NCBI RefSeq assembly: GCF_014645815.1
Contig: NZ_BMML01000019.1
Location: 124,001-188,000, forward strand
Length of the DNA stretch: 64,000 bases
Reading direction: 5' to 3'
Origin: Streptomyces fuscichromogenes
GTDB taxonomy: Bacteria; Actinomycetota; Actinomycetes; Streptomycetales; Streptomycetaceae
The position numbers and the translations under genes were made by a program. Shown piece after piece: positions 8,573 through 16,489 of the stretch. The notes below the pieces were generated by a model. That model was not told where the DNA came from. It was given only the letters and a program-made list of their open reading frames with translations, and did not search any database. Each line of letters opens with the position of its first letter. The first letter of the stretch is position 1.

Positions 8573-9184
8573 CAGGATGCCCTCCGCAATGCTCTCCCCG
8601 ATGGACGGAACGTGTCGGACCTCGACCTGCTGACCCAGTCCCTGGCCCGCAACGTCAAGCACTGGCGGGCGGTCCGCGGCTTCACCCTGGACGTGCTCGC
8701 GACCAGGGCCGGGGTCAGCCGCGGCATGCTGATCCAGATCGAGCAGGCCCGCACCAACCCCAGTATCGGCACGGTCGTCAAGATCGGTGACGCGCTCGGC
8801 ATCAGCATCACCACCCTGCTCGACTACGAGCAGGGCCCGAAGGTGCAGATCATCCCCGCGGACAAGGCCGTACGGCTGTGGCACACCGAGGCCGGCAGCT
8901 ACAACCGGCTGCTGGCCGGCACCGAGGCGCCCGGCCCGCTGGAGATGTGGGACTGGCATCTGATGCCGGGCGAGAGAAGTCCCTCGGAACCCCATCCCGC
9001 CGGCACGGTGGAGATCGTCCATGTCACCGCCGGTGAACTGACCCTCACCGTCGACGGCACCGAGTACCGCGTGCCGACGGGCGCCAGCGCCTCCTTCGAG
9101 GCCAACAGCGCCCATGTGTACGGCAACGCCGGTGACGTGCCGATGGAGATGGTGATGACCGTCTCCGTGCCGCCCGTGCCCTGA
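8552..9184 (+). CDS. XRE family transcriptional regulator with C-terminal cupin domain
   Basis: This 210-residue protein has a helix-turn-helix of the Cro/CI type at about residues 25-80 (RGFTLDVLATRAGVSRGMLIQIEQ). A cupin_2 barrel at about 135-205 follows (HPAGTVEIVHVTAGELTLTVDGTEYRV). XRE-cupin proteins bind a small ligand in the cupin and control amino-acid, polyamine or transporter genes. It faces the EamA transporter, which is its probable target. The ATG at 8552 lies inside a repeated TTGGAC element that may be its own operator. Confidence 0.88.
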   Translation: MSSKILDQDALRNALPDGRNVSDLDLLTQSLARNVKHWRAVRGFTLDVLATRAGVSRGMLIQIEQARTNPSIGTVVKIGDALGISITTLLDYEQGPKVQIIPADKAVRLWHTEAGSYNRLLAGTEAPGPLEMWDWHLMPGERSPSEPHPAGTVEIVHVTAGELTLTVDGTEYRVPTGASASFEANSAHVYGNAGDVPMEMVMTVSVPPVP

Positions 9185-9203
9185 GCCTCGCGGGTCTGAC
9201 TGT

Positions 9204-9209
9204 TAGCGT
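9204..9209 (+). promoter_or_regulatory. Leaderless-type -10 element for YbaK
   Basis: TAGCGT ends 6 nt before the ATG at 9216 and no Shine-Dalgarno is present. Confidence 0.45.
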
Positions 9210-9215
9210 GCGGAC

Positions 9216-9770
9216 ATGCGCGCACCCATCGGAGACTTCGACACCGCCGTCCCCGCCCCCGACTGCCTCGACGACCTGATCGCGCCGGTGGCCGACGCCG
9301 TACGCGGCTGGACCGGCGCCGTACCCGCCGACCGGATCGTCTACGTCGAGACCGACCCGCGGTGGGCGGACACCGCGGTCTTCGTCGAACACTACGGGCA
9401 GGACCTGCTGGAGCGGTCGGCCAACTGCGTGGTGGTGGCGGGCAGGCGCGGTGCCGAGACCACCCTGGCGGCCTGTCTGGTGCTGTCCACGACCAAGGTG
9501 GACGTCAACGGTGTGGTCCGCCGCCAACTCGGCGCCCGCAAGGCCTCGTTCGCCGCGATGGACATCGCGACCGGCGCGACCGGCATGGAGTACGGCGGTA
9601 TCACCCCCGTCGGACTCCCGCGCGACTGGCCGCTGTTGGTGGACTCGGCGGTGGTCGACCTGCCCTGTGTCCTGGTCGGCAGCGGCCGCCGCCGCGGCAA
9701 ACTCCTGATTCCCGGCAAGGCGTTCGCCGAACTGCCGGGCGCGGTGGTGCTGGACGGGCTGGGCGTCTAG
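9216..9770 (+). CDS. YbaK/EbsC family aminoacyl-tRNA deacylase-like protein
   Basis: The 184-residue product matches the YbaK/ProX editing-domain fold, with SANCVVVAGRRGAETTLAACLVLSTTKVDVN containing the conserved lysine, then ARKASFAAMD and the GGITPVGLP motif. These proteins hydrolyse mischarged tRNAs such as Cys-tRNA(Pro); the subfamily substrate here is unknown. A -10-like TAGCGT sits 6 nt before ATG, so the mRNA is probably leaderless. Its TAG stop overlaps the stop of the convergent cation exporter gene (shared CTAG). Confidence 0.85.
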   Translation: MRAPIGDFDTAVPAPDCLDDLIAPVADAVRGWTGAVPADRIVYVETDPRWADTAVFVEHYGQDLLERSANCVVVAGRRGAETTLAACLVLSTTKVDVNGVVRRQLGARKASFAAMDIATGATGMEYGGITPVGLPRDWPLLVDSAVVDLPCVLVGSGRRRGKLLIPGKAFAELPGAVVLDGLGV

Positions 9771-10966
9771 GAGAGGGCGTGCGCGTGGTGGGCCAGCGGC
9801 AGGTGCGGGTCCGCCTGGCCCGGTGCGGGCGCCGGATCCGCGTGCACCAGGGCCGCCGTCAGCCGCGGCACGGCGTGCAGCAGCGCGTGCTCCGCCGCGA
9901 CGGCGATCGCGTGCGCCTGCCGTACGGTCGCCTCGCCGTCGACCACGACCGCCACCTCGGCGCGCAGCCGGTGCCCGATCCACCGCAACCGCAGCTCGCC
10001 CACCGCCCGCACCCCGGGCACCTCGCGCAGCGCGCGCTCGGCCCGGTCCGTCAACTCCGGGTCCACGGCGTCCATCACCCGCCGGAACACCTCGCGCGCC
10101 GCGTCCCGCAGCACCAGCACGATCGCCGCGGTGATCGCCAACCCCACCAGCGGATCCGCGAGCTGCCGGCCGAGGGCCGAGCCGCCGGCCCCCAGCAGGA
10201 CGGCCAGTGAGGTGAATCCGTCGGTGCGGGCGTGCAGCCCGTCGGCCACCAGCGCGGCCGAGCCGATCTCCCGGCCCACCCGGATCCGGTACCGGGCCAC
10301 CCACTCGTTCCCGGCGAACCCGGCGAGCGCGGCCACCGCGACCGCCGGGAGGTGCGTCACCGGGCGCGGATCCAGCAGCCGGTCGACCGCGGTCCAGGCG
10401 GCGAAGGCGGCCGACGCGGTGATCGTCAGCACGATCGCGATCCCCGCGAGGTCCTCGGCGCGCCCGTAGCCGTAGGTGAAGCGGCGGTTCGCCGCGCGGC
10501 GCCCGAGCACGAAGGCGATGCCCAGCGGTACGGCGGTCAGCGCGTCCGCCGCGTTGTGCACGGTGTCCCCGAGCAGGGCGACGGAACCGGACAGGACCAC
10601 CACGGCCGCCTGCACGAGCGCCGTCACGCCGAGCACGGCCAGCGACACCCAGAGCGCCCGCATGCCCCGCGCCGAGGACTCCAGCGCGGGGTCGAGCTTG
10701 TCCGCCGTCTCGTGCGAGTGGGGCTTCAGGAGGTGGGTGAGGCGGTGCCGGAGACCGGCGGACGAGGGGTGGGCATGGGGTTCGGAGTGCGGGTGACCGT
10801 GGTGGTGGTCGTGGTGGCGGCTCCCGTCATGGCTGTGGTCATGGCTCGGGCGATGACTGTGGCCATGGCCGTCGGTGGGTTCGCCGTGCCGGTCGGAGGT
10901 GTGGGTGTGCTCGCGGGGGTGACGGTCGTCCGCGGGTGCGTGTTCGTGGTGGTGCCGGTCGCTCAT
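9767..10966 (-). CDS. Cation diffusion facilitator (CDF) metal exporter with His-rich N-terminus
   Basis: The 399-residue product has six transmembrane segments. TM2 carries SVALLGDTVHNAADAL and TM5 carries SAALVADGLHARTDGFTSLAV, the D/H-D metal sites of zinc/cobalt/nickel exporters. A cytoplasmic C-terminal ferredoxin-like domain begins near residue 300. The N-terminal tail is extraordinary: 23 of the first 66 residues are histidine. The ATG at 10966 follows GAGGGGAG by 4 nt; an upstream in-frame start exists but has no ribosome site. It is divergent from an ArsR metal sensor, so it probably exports the sensed metal. Confidence 0.92.
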   Translation of the reverse strand: MSDRHHHEHAPADDRHPREHTHTSDRHGEPTDGHGHSHRPSHDHSHDGSRHHDHHHGHPHSEPHAHPSSAGLRHRLTHLLKPHSHETADKLDPALESSARGMRALWVSLAVLGVTALVQAAVVVLSGSVALLGDTVHNAADALTAVPLGIAFVLGRRAANRRFTYGYGRAEDLAGIAIVLTITASAAFAAWTAVDRLLDPRPVTHLPAVAVAALAGFAGNEWVARYRIRVGREIGSAALVADGLHARTDGFTSLAVLLGAGGSALGRQLADPLVGLAITAAIVLVLRDAAREVFRRVMDAVDPELTDRAERALREVPGVRAVGELRLRWIGHRLRAEVAVVVDGEATVRQAHAIAVAAEHALLHAVPRLTAALVHADPAPAPGQADPHLPLAHHAHALS

Positions 10967-11023
10967 GCGGCTCCCCTCTCCGGTGCGCGGGACGTGGACA
11001 TCCGACGCCCACGACGCCATTAT

Positions 11024-11070
11024 GTGCGTATGAGCGCACGCATGCACCTATCACCTGCGCATCATGCGCA
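11024..11070. promoter_or_regulatory. Candidate ArsR operators (two inverted repeats)
   Basis: GTGCG-N6-CGCAC lies at 11024-11039 over the ArsR start codon. TGCGCAT-C-ATGCGCA, a perfect 7-1-7 palindrome, lies at 11056-11070. Both are in or beside the 63-bp divergent gap between the CDF exporter and its probable regulator. Confidence 0.5.
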
Positions 11071-11395
11071 CCCGCGTACCCCCGGCGAGGAGCAGTTCGC
11101 GCTCGCCGCCGAGGTCCTCGCCCTGCTCGGCGACCGCACCCGGCTCACCCTGCTGCACGCCCTGACGACGGGAGAGGCCGACGTCGGCACGCTCACCGAG
11201 GTGTGCGGTGCGGCACGGCCCGCGGTCAGCCAGCATCTGGCCCGGCTGCGCCTCGCGGGTCTGGTGGGCACGCGCAAGGAGGGGCGCCGGGTGGTGTACT
11301 CGCTGCGCCACGGTCATCTGCGGCGGCTGGTCGACGAGGCGCTGAAGGTGGCGGACCACCGGCTGACCGAGACCGCCACCGCGGCGGACGGCTGA
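11030..11395 (+). CDS. ArsR/SmtB family metalloregulator
   Basis: This 121-residue protein is a winged-helix ArsR repressor, with a recognition helix in GAARPAVSQHLARLRLAGLV and a wing in RKEGRRVVYSL. The N-terminus is His-rich (HLSPAHHAHP). The alpha-5 region RHGHLRRLVDEALKVADH resembles the SmtB/NmtR metal site, but the usual aspartate is His and the usual second helix histidine is Val. It is divergent from the CDF exporter and is expected to derepress it on metal binding. The ATG at 11030 is used; ATG 11042 is an alternative. Confidence 0.9.
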   Translation: MSARMHLSPAHHAHPRTPGEEQFALAAEVLALLGDRTRLTLLHALTTGEADVGTLTEVCGAARPAVSQHLARLRLAGLVGTRKEGRRVVYSLRHGHLRRLVDEALKVADHRLTETATAADG

Positions 11396-11409
11396 GCCTC
11401 GTCCTCGTA

Positions 11410-12630
11410 TCAGAAGGCGGCGGCCGCTCCGAGGTACTGCTCGGCGAAGGCCGTCGCCGCGGCGCGTGAGGTGAAGAGCCTGCGCAGCCGGGCCAGGCTG
11501 GTGCCCGCGAGGAACGGATCGCCGGAGGCCGTGCCGTGGTAGATGCCGGACAGGAAGTGCGAGAACTCCTGGTAGTCCCAGACCCGGCGCAGGCAGGCGT
11601 GGGAGTAGCCCTCCAGGCCGGTGTCGTCGCCCTTCGTGGCGTGCGCGGCGAGTGCGTCGCCCAGCAGGAAGGCGTCGTGCAGGGCGAGGTTCATGCCCTT
11701 GGCGGCGATCGGGGCGGTCAGGTGCCCCGCGTCACCGGCCAGGAAGAGACGGCCGAACACCATCGGTTCGACCACGTAGTCGTGCATGTCCAGCACCCGC
11801 TTCTCGGTCAGCCGCCCCTCGGTGAGCGGCGGTGCGCCTGCCGCACCGAGCCGTTCGCGCAGCTCGCCCCAGACCCGGTCGTGCGACCAGCTCTCCGGAT
11901 CGTCGCCCGGCGGGCACTGGAGGTAGTAGCGGGTGACCTCGGGGCTGCGCGCCATGTGCCCGGCGAAACCGTTCGGATGGACGCCGAACAGCACACAGTC
12001 CGAGGACGGCGGCGCCTCGGCGAGCAGGGCCAGCCATGCGATGCCGTGGTCCTGCCGGGCGATCCGTACCCGCCCGTCGGGTATCGCGTCCCGGGTCACC
12101 CCGCGCGCCCCGTCGCAGCCCGCCACGAACTCGCAGTGCAGGACGTGCCGTTCGCCGGTCGTGGGGTCGAGGTAGGACACGGCGGGGTCCGACTCCAGGT
12201 CGTGCAGCGTGACGTCCCGCACCCCGAACCTGATGTCGCCGCCACGCACGTCGGCGTACTCCCGCACCAGGTCGGTCACCAGCAACGGCTGCGGATAGAC
12301 GTAATGGTGATGATCCGTCAGTTCGCTGTAGTCGAACCGGAACCGCTCGCCTCCGAACCGGAACTCGCACGCGCTGTGCACCTGGGCCCGGGCCGTCAGG
12401 CTGTCGGCGAGGCCGCGCTGCCGGAGCCCGCGTACGGCCCACTCCTCGATGACCCCGGCCCGCGGCCGGGTCTCGATGAACCGTCTGCTCTCGGTCTCCA
12501 GGACCACACAGTCGACGTCGGCGGCCCGCAGGATGTTGCCGACGGTCAGTCCGGCGGGTCCGGCACCCACGACGACGACCGTACGGCGCTCTTGGGAGGG
12601 GGAGTTGGTGTGGGAGGAGGGGTGAGTCAC
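11410..12630 (-). CDS. PobA-type FAD-dependent aromatic hydroxylase (4-hydroxybenzoate 3-monooxygenase-like)
   Basis: The product is about 406 residues. It has the FAD dinucleotide motif VVVVGAGPAGLTVGNIL, the FAD/NADPH motif around DG in CEFVAGCDGARG, and the GDAGHLTAPIAAKGMNLALHDA signature characteristic of p-hydroxybenzoate hydroxylase. Such enzymes hydroxylate 4-hydroxybenzoate to protocatechuate. No protocatechuate ring-cleavage genes are in the window. The GTG at 12630 is chosen because a CATAAT -10 lies 6 nt upstream; an in-frame GTG/ATG further upstream falls inside the permease terminator. Confidence 0.82.
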   Translation of the reverse strand: MTHPSSHTNSPSQERRTVVVVGAGPAGLTVGNILRAADVDCVVLETESRRFIETRPRAGVIEEWAVRGLRQRGLADSLTARAQVHSACEFRFGGERFRFDYSELTDHHHYVYPQPLLVTDLVREYADVRGGDIRFGVRDVTLHDLESDPAVSYLDPTTGERHVLHCEFVAGCDGARGVTRDAIPDGRVRIARQDHGIAWLALLAEAPPSSDCVLFGVHPNGFAGHMARSPEVTRYYLQCPPGDDPESWSHDRVWGELRERLGAAGAPPLTEGRLTEKRVLDMHDYVVEPMVFGRLFLAGDAGHLTAPIAAKGMNLALHDAFLLGDALAAHATKGDDTGLEGYSHACLRRVWDYQEFSHFLSGIYHGTASGDPFLAGTSLARLRRLFTSRAAATAFAEQYLGAAAAF

Positions 12631-12636
12631 CCCCGC

Positions 12637-12642
12637 ATTATG
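12637..12642 (-). promoter_or_regulatory. Leaderless-type -10 for the PobA-like gene
   Basis: On the minus strand CATAAT ends 6 nt before the GTG at 12630. It lies just outside the permease terminator stem. Confidence 0.45.
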
Positions 12643-12643
12643 A

Positions 12644-12691
12644 CGGTGTCCCGTCAGCCGCGGCGGTGTGGCCACGGCTGACGGGACACCG
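12644..12691 (-). terminator. Strong hairpin terminator of the APC permease gene
   Basis: A perfect 17-bp stem (12644-12660 with 12675-12691) with a 14-nt loop starts 15 nt after the permease stop codon. Its far edge is only 14 nt from the PobA-like start. Confidence 0.75.
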
Positions 12692-12705
12692 GTGAGAAGG
12701 AGAGG

Positions 12706-14343
12706 TCAGTGCGCCGGGGCGTCGGTGACCACGACCTCGTCGATGCTGCGCTCGATGTCCTGGGCCGTGGAGGCGGTGGCCTTGGCCCAGTAGTAGATGC
12801 CGATCGAGAAGACGGCGATGACCACGATGTCCCACCACAGCGCGATGTTGTTCTGTCCGCCGAAGCTGCCCTGCCAGGAGATCAGGCCCAGGCCGATCAG
12901 ATAGACGGGCAGCCACTGCGCGGCCCGGAAGTCCAGCCGGGGCGCGTCCGGCAGGTTCCTGCTGTGGGCGTAGAAGGCGTAGCCGCCGAGCAGCAGGTAG
13001 CCGAGGATGATCGCGAGGCCGAGCCGCCACAGGATGTCCCAGCCGGACCAGTAGATGATCAGGTTGGCGACCACGAACGACAGCGGCGAGATCACCTTGC
13101 CGAAGGGCAGCCGGTACGGGCGCTCGTGCTGCGGCAGCTTGTCGGCGAAGACGCCGTACGCCAGCGGGGCGCCGGCGTACATCAGCACGCTCGCCGAGGT
13201 GATGAAGCCGACCAGCTGCTGCCAGCTCGGGAACGGCAGGAAGCAGATCACGCCGGTCACGAAGGACATGATGAGACCGAACCACGGCACACCGCGGGAG
13301 TCTGTCCGGGTGAAGATCTTCGGCGCGTAGCCGTTCTTCGCCAGGCCGTAGGAGACGCGGGAGGTGGCGGTGGTGTAGATGAGGCCGGTGCCACCGGGGG
13401 AGATGATCGCGTCCAGGTAGAGGACCCAGGCCAGCCAGCCGAGGCCCACCAGGGTGGCGAGGCCGGCCCACGGGCCGCTGATGCCCTCGTACGCGAGGTG
13501 GCCCCAGCCGCGCGCGAAGGTGCTGTGCGGCAGCGCGGCGATGAACACGACCTGGAGCAGGACGTAGATGACGGCGCCGATCGCGACCGAGCCGAGGGTG
13601 GCGCGCGGCAGGTCCTTCTTCGGGTTGCGGCTCTCACCGGCCAGCTGGATGGCCTGCTCGAAGCCGAGCAGCGCGAAGATGATGCCGCTGGTGCTGATCG
13701 CGGTCAGTACGCCCTTGGCGCCGAAGGGTGCGAAGCCCTCCGAGTGGAAGTTGCCCGGGTGGAAGTTGCCGATCGCGATGATGAAGATCGCGGCCAGCGG
13801 GACGGCGATCTTCCACCAGGTCGCCGCGCTGTTGGTGTGCGCGAGGACCCGGACGCCGAAGAAGTTGACGCCGACGAACAGGGCCATGAGCACGACAGCG
13901 GCCAGCAGGCCGCTCGCGGTCAGGGTGCCGTCGCTGTGCTGGAGGTGCTGGGCCCACTTCCAGTGACCGGCGTAACCGATCATGGCTTCGACCTCGATCG
14001 GCGCCACGGTCGCCGCCTGCAGCCAGGAGAACCAGCCGAAGGACATGCCGGCCAGGCCACCGAACGCGTAGTGCGGGTAGCGGGCGGTACCGCCGGCCAC
14101 CGGGAACATGCCGCCGAGTTCGGCGTGCACCAGTGCCAGGAGCACGATCGCGATGGCGCCGATCACCCACGAGATGATCGCCGCGGGGCCGGCCACACCG
14201 ACCGCCTTCTCGGCGCCGTACAGCCATCCGGAGCCGATGATCGAGCCCACAGAGGCCCACATCAGGCCGATGAGCCCGACGTCCCGCCTCAGACCGCCCG
14301 AAGGTGTGGTGTCCTCCGTCGCGGCATTCTCGACACTCACCAT
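12706..14343 (-). CDS. APC family amino acid permease
   Basis: This 545-residue protein has about twelve transmembrane segments. It has the APC superfamily N-terminal motif GLIGLMWASVGSIIGSGWLYGAE, the ALVHAELGGMFPVAGGTARYP segment after TM2, and FALLGFEQAIQLAGESRNPKKDLPRA in the middle. It imports or exchanges an amino acid or related compound; the substrate is not predictable. ATG 14343 follows a GAGAGG ribosome site; the upstream in-frame ATG lacks one. A 123-bp-upstream palindrome (14466-14479) may be an operator. Confidence 0.9.
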   Translation of the reverse strand: MVSVENAATEDTTPSGGLRRDVGLIGLMWASVGSIIGSGWLYGAEKAVGVAGPAAIISWVIGAIAIVLLALVHAELGGMFPVAGGTARYPHYAFGGLAGMSFGWFSWLQAATVAPIEVEAMIGYAGHWKWAQHLQHSDGTLTASGLLAAVVLMALFVGVNFFGVRVLAHTNSAATWWKIAVPLAAIFIIAIGNFHPGNFHSEGFAPFGAKGVLTAISTSGIIFALLGFEQAIQLAGESRNPKKDLPRATLGSVAIGAVIYVLLQVVFIAALPHSTFARGWGHLAYEGISGPWAGLATLVGLGWLAWVLYLDAIISPGGTGLIYTTATSRVSYGLAKNGYAPKIFTRTDSRGVPWFGLIMSFVTGVICFLPFPSWQQLVGFITSASVLMYAGAPLAYGVFADKLPQHERPYRLPFGKVISPLSFVVANLIIYWSGWDILWRLGLAIILGYLLLGGYAFYAHSRNLPDAPRLDFRAAQWLPVYLIGLGLISWQGSFGGQNNIALWWDIVVIAVFSIGIYYWAKATASTAQDIERSIDEVVVTDAPAH

Positions 14344-14465
14344 GTCAAGTGGCCTCTCAGTTTCTGAACGCAGCTTTAACGAGCAAGAGGGCACAACTTA
14401 AGGGCGCGTGTCGCAACCGGAGAAGAGTGTTGCCGAAGATTTGACCCTCGATCTTTCCTGTCTTG

Positions 14466-14479
14466 GTAAAAGCTTTTAC
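14466..14479. promoter_or_regulatory. 14-bp palindrome GTAAAAGCTTTTAC upstream of the permease
   Basis: A perfect AT-rich palindrome stands out in the GC-rich gap between the permease start (14343) and the CoA-binding protein stop (14573). It resembles LacI/GalR-type operators in size and symmetry. No cognate regulator is adjacent. Confidence 0.5.
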
Positions 14480-14572
14480 ACAGGTCAGAGAGGGTCACGG
14501 AATGTCCGTATTCAGTGGCGATATGTGAGAAGAGGGTAAGACAGGCAAGCTCAGATCTTCCTCAAATCCGGC

Positions 14573-14986
14573 TCAGATCCGGCCCAGGCGCGGTATTTCG
14601 ATGGCCGGGCAACGGTCCATGACCATGTCCAGACCCGCGGCCCGCACCCGCTCGTACGCCGCCTCGTCGACCACCCCGAGCTGGAACCACACCGCCTTCG
14701 CGCCCCTCGCCACCGCCTCGTCCGCGACCGGCCCGGCCAGGTCGCTGTTGACGAAGACATCGACCACGTCGATCTCGAAGGGGATCTCCGCGAGGGACGC
14801 GTAACCCCGCTCGCCGTGCACCGTCTCCGCCTTCGGGTGGACCGGCACGATCCGCTTGCCGAACCGCTGCAGCACCTGCGCCACCCCGTACGCCGCCCGT
14901 CCCCGGTTGGCCGACAGGCCGACCACCGCCCAGGTGTCGCCCGTCCCGGTCAGAATCCTGCGGATCGTCGCTTCGTCGCCGTACAC
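14573..14986 (-). CDS. CoA-binding domain protein (YccU-like)
   Basis: The 137-residue product is a single Rossmann CoA-binding domain, with WAVVGLSANRGRAAYGVAQVLQRFGKRIVPVHP near the N-terminus and the conserved AVWFQLGVVDEAA segment near residue 95. It resembles the CoA-binding part of succinyl-CoA synthetase alpha. Such stand-alone domains are widespread, and their role is poorly known, possibly redox or CoA sensing. The start is GTG, preceded by GAGGAGG. Confidence 0.88.
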   Translation of the reverse strand: MYGDEATIRRILTGTGDTWAVVGLSANRGRAAYGVAQVLQRFGKRIVPVHPKAETVHGERGYASLAEIPFEIDVVDVFVNSDLAGPVADEAVARGAKAVWFQLGVVDEAAYERVRAAGLDMVMDRCPAIEIPRLGRI

Positions 14987-15111
14987 CGTCGGCCTCCTCG
15001 GCCCTGGGGAACATTCGCCGTGGCCAACAGCGGCCGCCGGACCCTGATTCCCTGTCCCGGGCCCGGTCCGCGCAGTACCGTCGAGGCAGTCCGCGAGGCA
15101 GGGGGTGTCGC

Positions 15112-15924
15112 ATGTCCCGCATGTCCCGCCACGGTGACCCGAATCGGCGCAAGGTGCCTCCGTACGGCCCTCCGCCCGCCTACGCTCAGCCCGTGCTGCG
15201 CATCCTCGACGCCAAGACCGGTGAGACCGTCCCCGCCGTCCCCGCCCGCCGTGCCCTGACCCGGGTGGAGGCGCATGCCTCCGGGTACGACCTGACGGCC
15301 CTGCGGGTCCTGCTCACCACCGACCTCCTGCTGCGCGCGCTGGAACTCGGCGGCACCCCGGTCCTGCCCCTGCTCACCGCCGACCGCCACCAGGCCGAGC
15401 TGCACGCGGCCGCCACCACCCTCGGCATCCGTCCCTTCGAGGACGGCCGCGACCTCGCCGCGGGACTGGGCGAGGCACAGGTCGTGCGTGTCGCGGCCGC
15501 GGGCGGCACGGTGGGCGGCGCCGGCGTGACCGTCGCCGTCGCCCCGGCCGGCGGCCCCGGGGCCGGCGTCCTCAACATGCTCGCCGACCCCGCCGCCCTC
15601 CGGCTGGCCCTTCTCGACGCCCCGCGCGGCGCCGCCGTCCACCTCGGCGCCGGCGCCCTCGACGAGGCCGCACGGCGGCTCGGCGGGCTGCGGCAGTCGG
15701 TGGCGCGATGGGCGCGCAGCCCCTCGCGGCCGGTGCCCGAGAAGGTACGGGGACGGCTGCGCGACGCCTGGGAGGACGACCTGGACGTGCCCGCGGTGCT
15801 CGCCGTGCTGCGCTGGATGGAGAACCAGCCCGAGATCCCGGCCGGCGCCCGCTTCGAGACCTGCGCCTACGCCGACCGGCTGCTCGCCCTCGACCTCACC
15901 AGCGACCTCGGGCGGGCGCTGTGA
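15112..15924 (+). CDS. Cysteinyl-tRNA synthetase-like protein lacking catalytic motifs
   Basis: This 270-residue protein resembles a degenerate CysRS. The N-terminus VLRILDAKTGE...VPARRALTRVEAHASGYDLTALRVLLTTDLLLRALELGGTPV echoes the CysRS opening. The C-terminal part (KVRGRLRDAWEDDLDVPAVLAVLRWME ... ADRLLALDLTSDLG) echoes its DALR/linker region. No HIGH or KMSKS and no zinc-ligand set is visible, so aminoacylation is unlikely. The GTGA overlap couples it to a SixA phosphatase. Function is unknown. The start could also be the second ATG at 15121. Confidence 0.6.
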   Translation: MSRMSRHGDPNRRKVPPYGPPPAYAQPVLRILDAKTGETVPAVPARRALTRVEAHASGYDLTALRVLLTTDLLLRALELGGTPVLPLLTADRHQAELHAAATTLGIRPFEDGRDLAAGLGEAQVVRVAAAGGTVGGAGVTVAVAPAGGPGAGVLNMLADPAALRLALLDAPRGAAVHLGAGALDEAARRLGGLRQSVARWARSPSRPVPEKVRGRLRDAWEDDLDVPAVLAVLRWMENQPEIPAGARFETCAYADRLLALDLTSDLGRAL

Positions 15925-16463
15925 CCACCCGGGCGGGCGCGGGCCCGCTGCGCCGCCTGGTCGTCCTGCGGCACGCCAAGTCGGCCTGGCCCGAGGGCGT
16001 CCCGGACCGGCTCCGCCCGCTGGCGGAACGCGGCCGACGCGACGCCCCCGCGGCCGGCCGTGCCCTCGCCGAGTCCGACTGCCTGCCCGACCTCGCGGTG
16101 TGCTCCACCGCGGTGCGCGCCCGGCAGACCTGGGAGCTGGCCGCCGGCCAGTGGGGCACGCCGCCGCCGGTCCGCCACGACCGGCGGGTGTACGCGGCCG
16201 GCGTACCCGACCTGCTGGCGGTCGTGCGCGAGGTGCCGGCCGAGGTGGAGACGCTGCTGCTGGTCGGACACAACCCCGGCCTGGAGGAACTCGTCCTCGA
16301 CCTCGCGGGCGACGGCCTCGGCGACACCCTGGAGCAGGTGCGCAAGAAGTTCCCGACGTCCGCGATCGCCGTCCTCGCCTGGCACGGCACGACATGGGCG
16401 GCCCTGGCCCCGGGGACGGCGCTGCTGACGGAGGTGACGGTGGCGAGGGGGCGCAAGGGCTAG
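15921..16463 (+). CDS. SixA-type histidine phosphatase
   Basis: This 180-residue protein is in the histidine phosphatase superfamily. The RHG-type motif is LVVLRHAKSAWP (catalytic His near residue 17), followed by VCSTAVRARQTWE and the second histidine in LLVGHNPGLEELVLDLAG. SixA members dephosphorylate phosphohistidine proteins; the target here is unknown. The GTG start overlaps the TGA of the CysRS-like gene, so both are made together. Confidence 0.9.
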   Translation: MTTRAGAGPLRRLVVLRHAKSAWPEGVPDRLRPLAERGRRDAPAAGRALAESDCLPDLAVCSTAVRARQTWELAAGQWGTPPPVRHDRRVYAAGVPDLLAVVREVPAEVETLLLVGHNPGLEELVLDLAGDGLGDTLEQVRKKFPTSAIAVLAWHGTTWAALAPGTALLTEVTVARGRKG

Positions 16464-16477
16464 CGGACGGGTCCGCA

Positions 16478-16483
16478 TAGGCT
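16478..16483 (+). promoter_or_regulatory. Leaderless-type -10 for the YigZ gene
   Basis: TAGGCT ends 6 nt before ATG 16490. Confidence 0.4.
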
Positions 16484-16489
16484 GGGCGG

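Noticed and set aside
14549..14579. Direct repeat GCTCAGATC at 14549 and 14571
   Set aside because: It is short, lies at a gene 3' end, and has no symmetry or promoter context.
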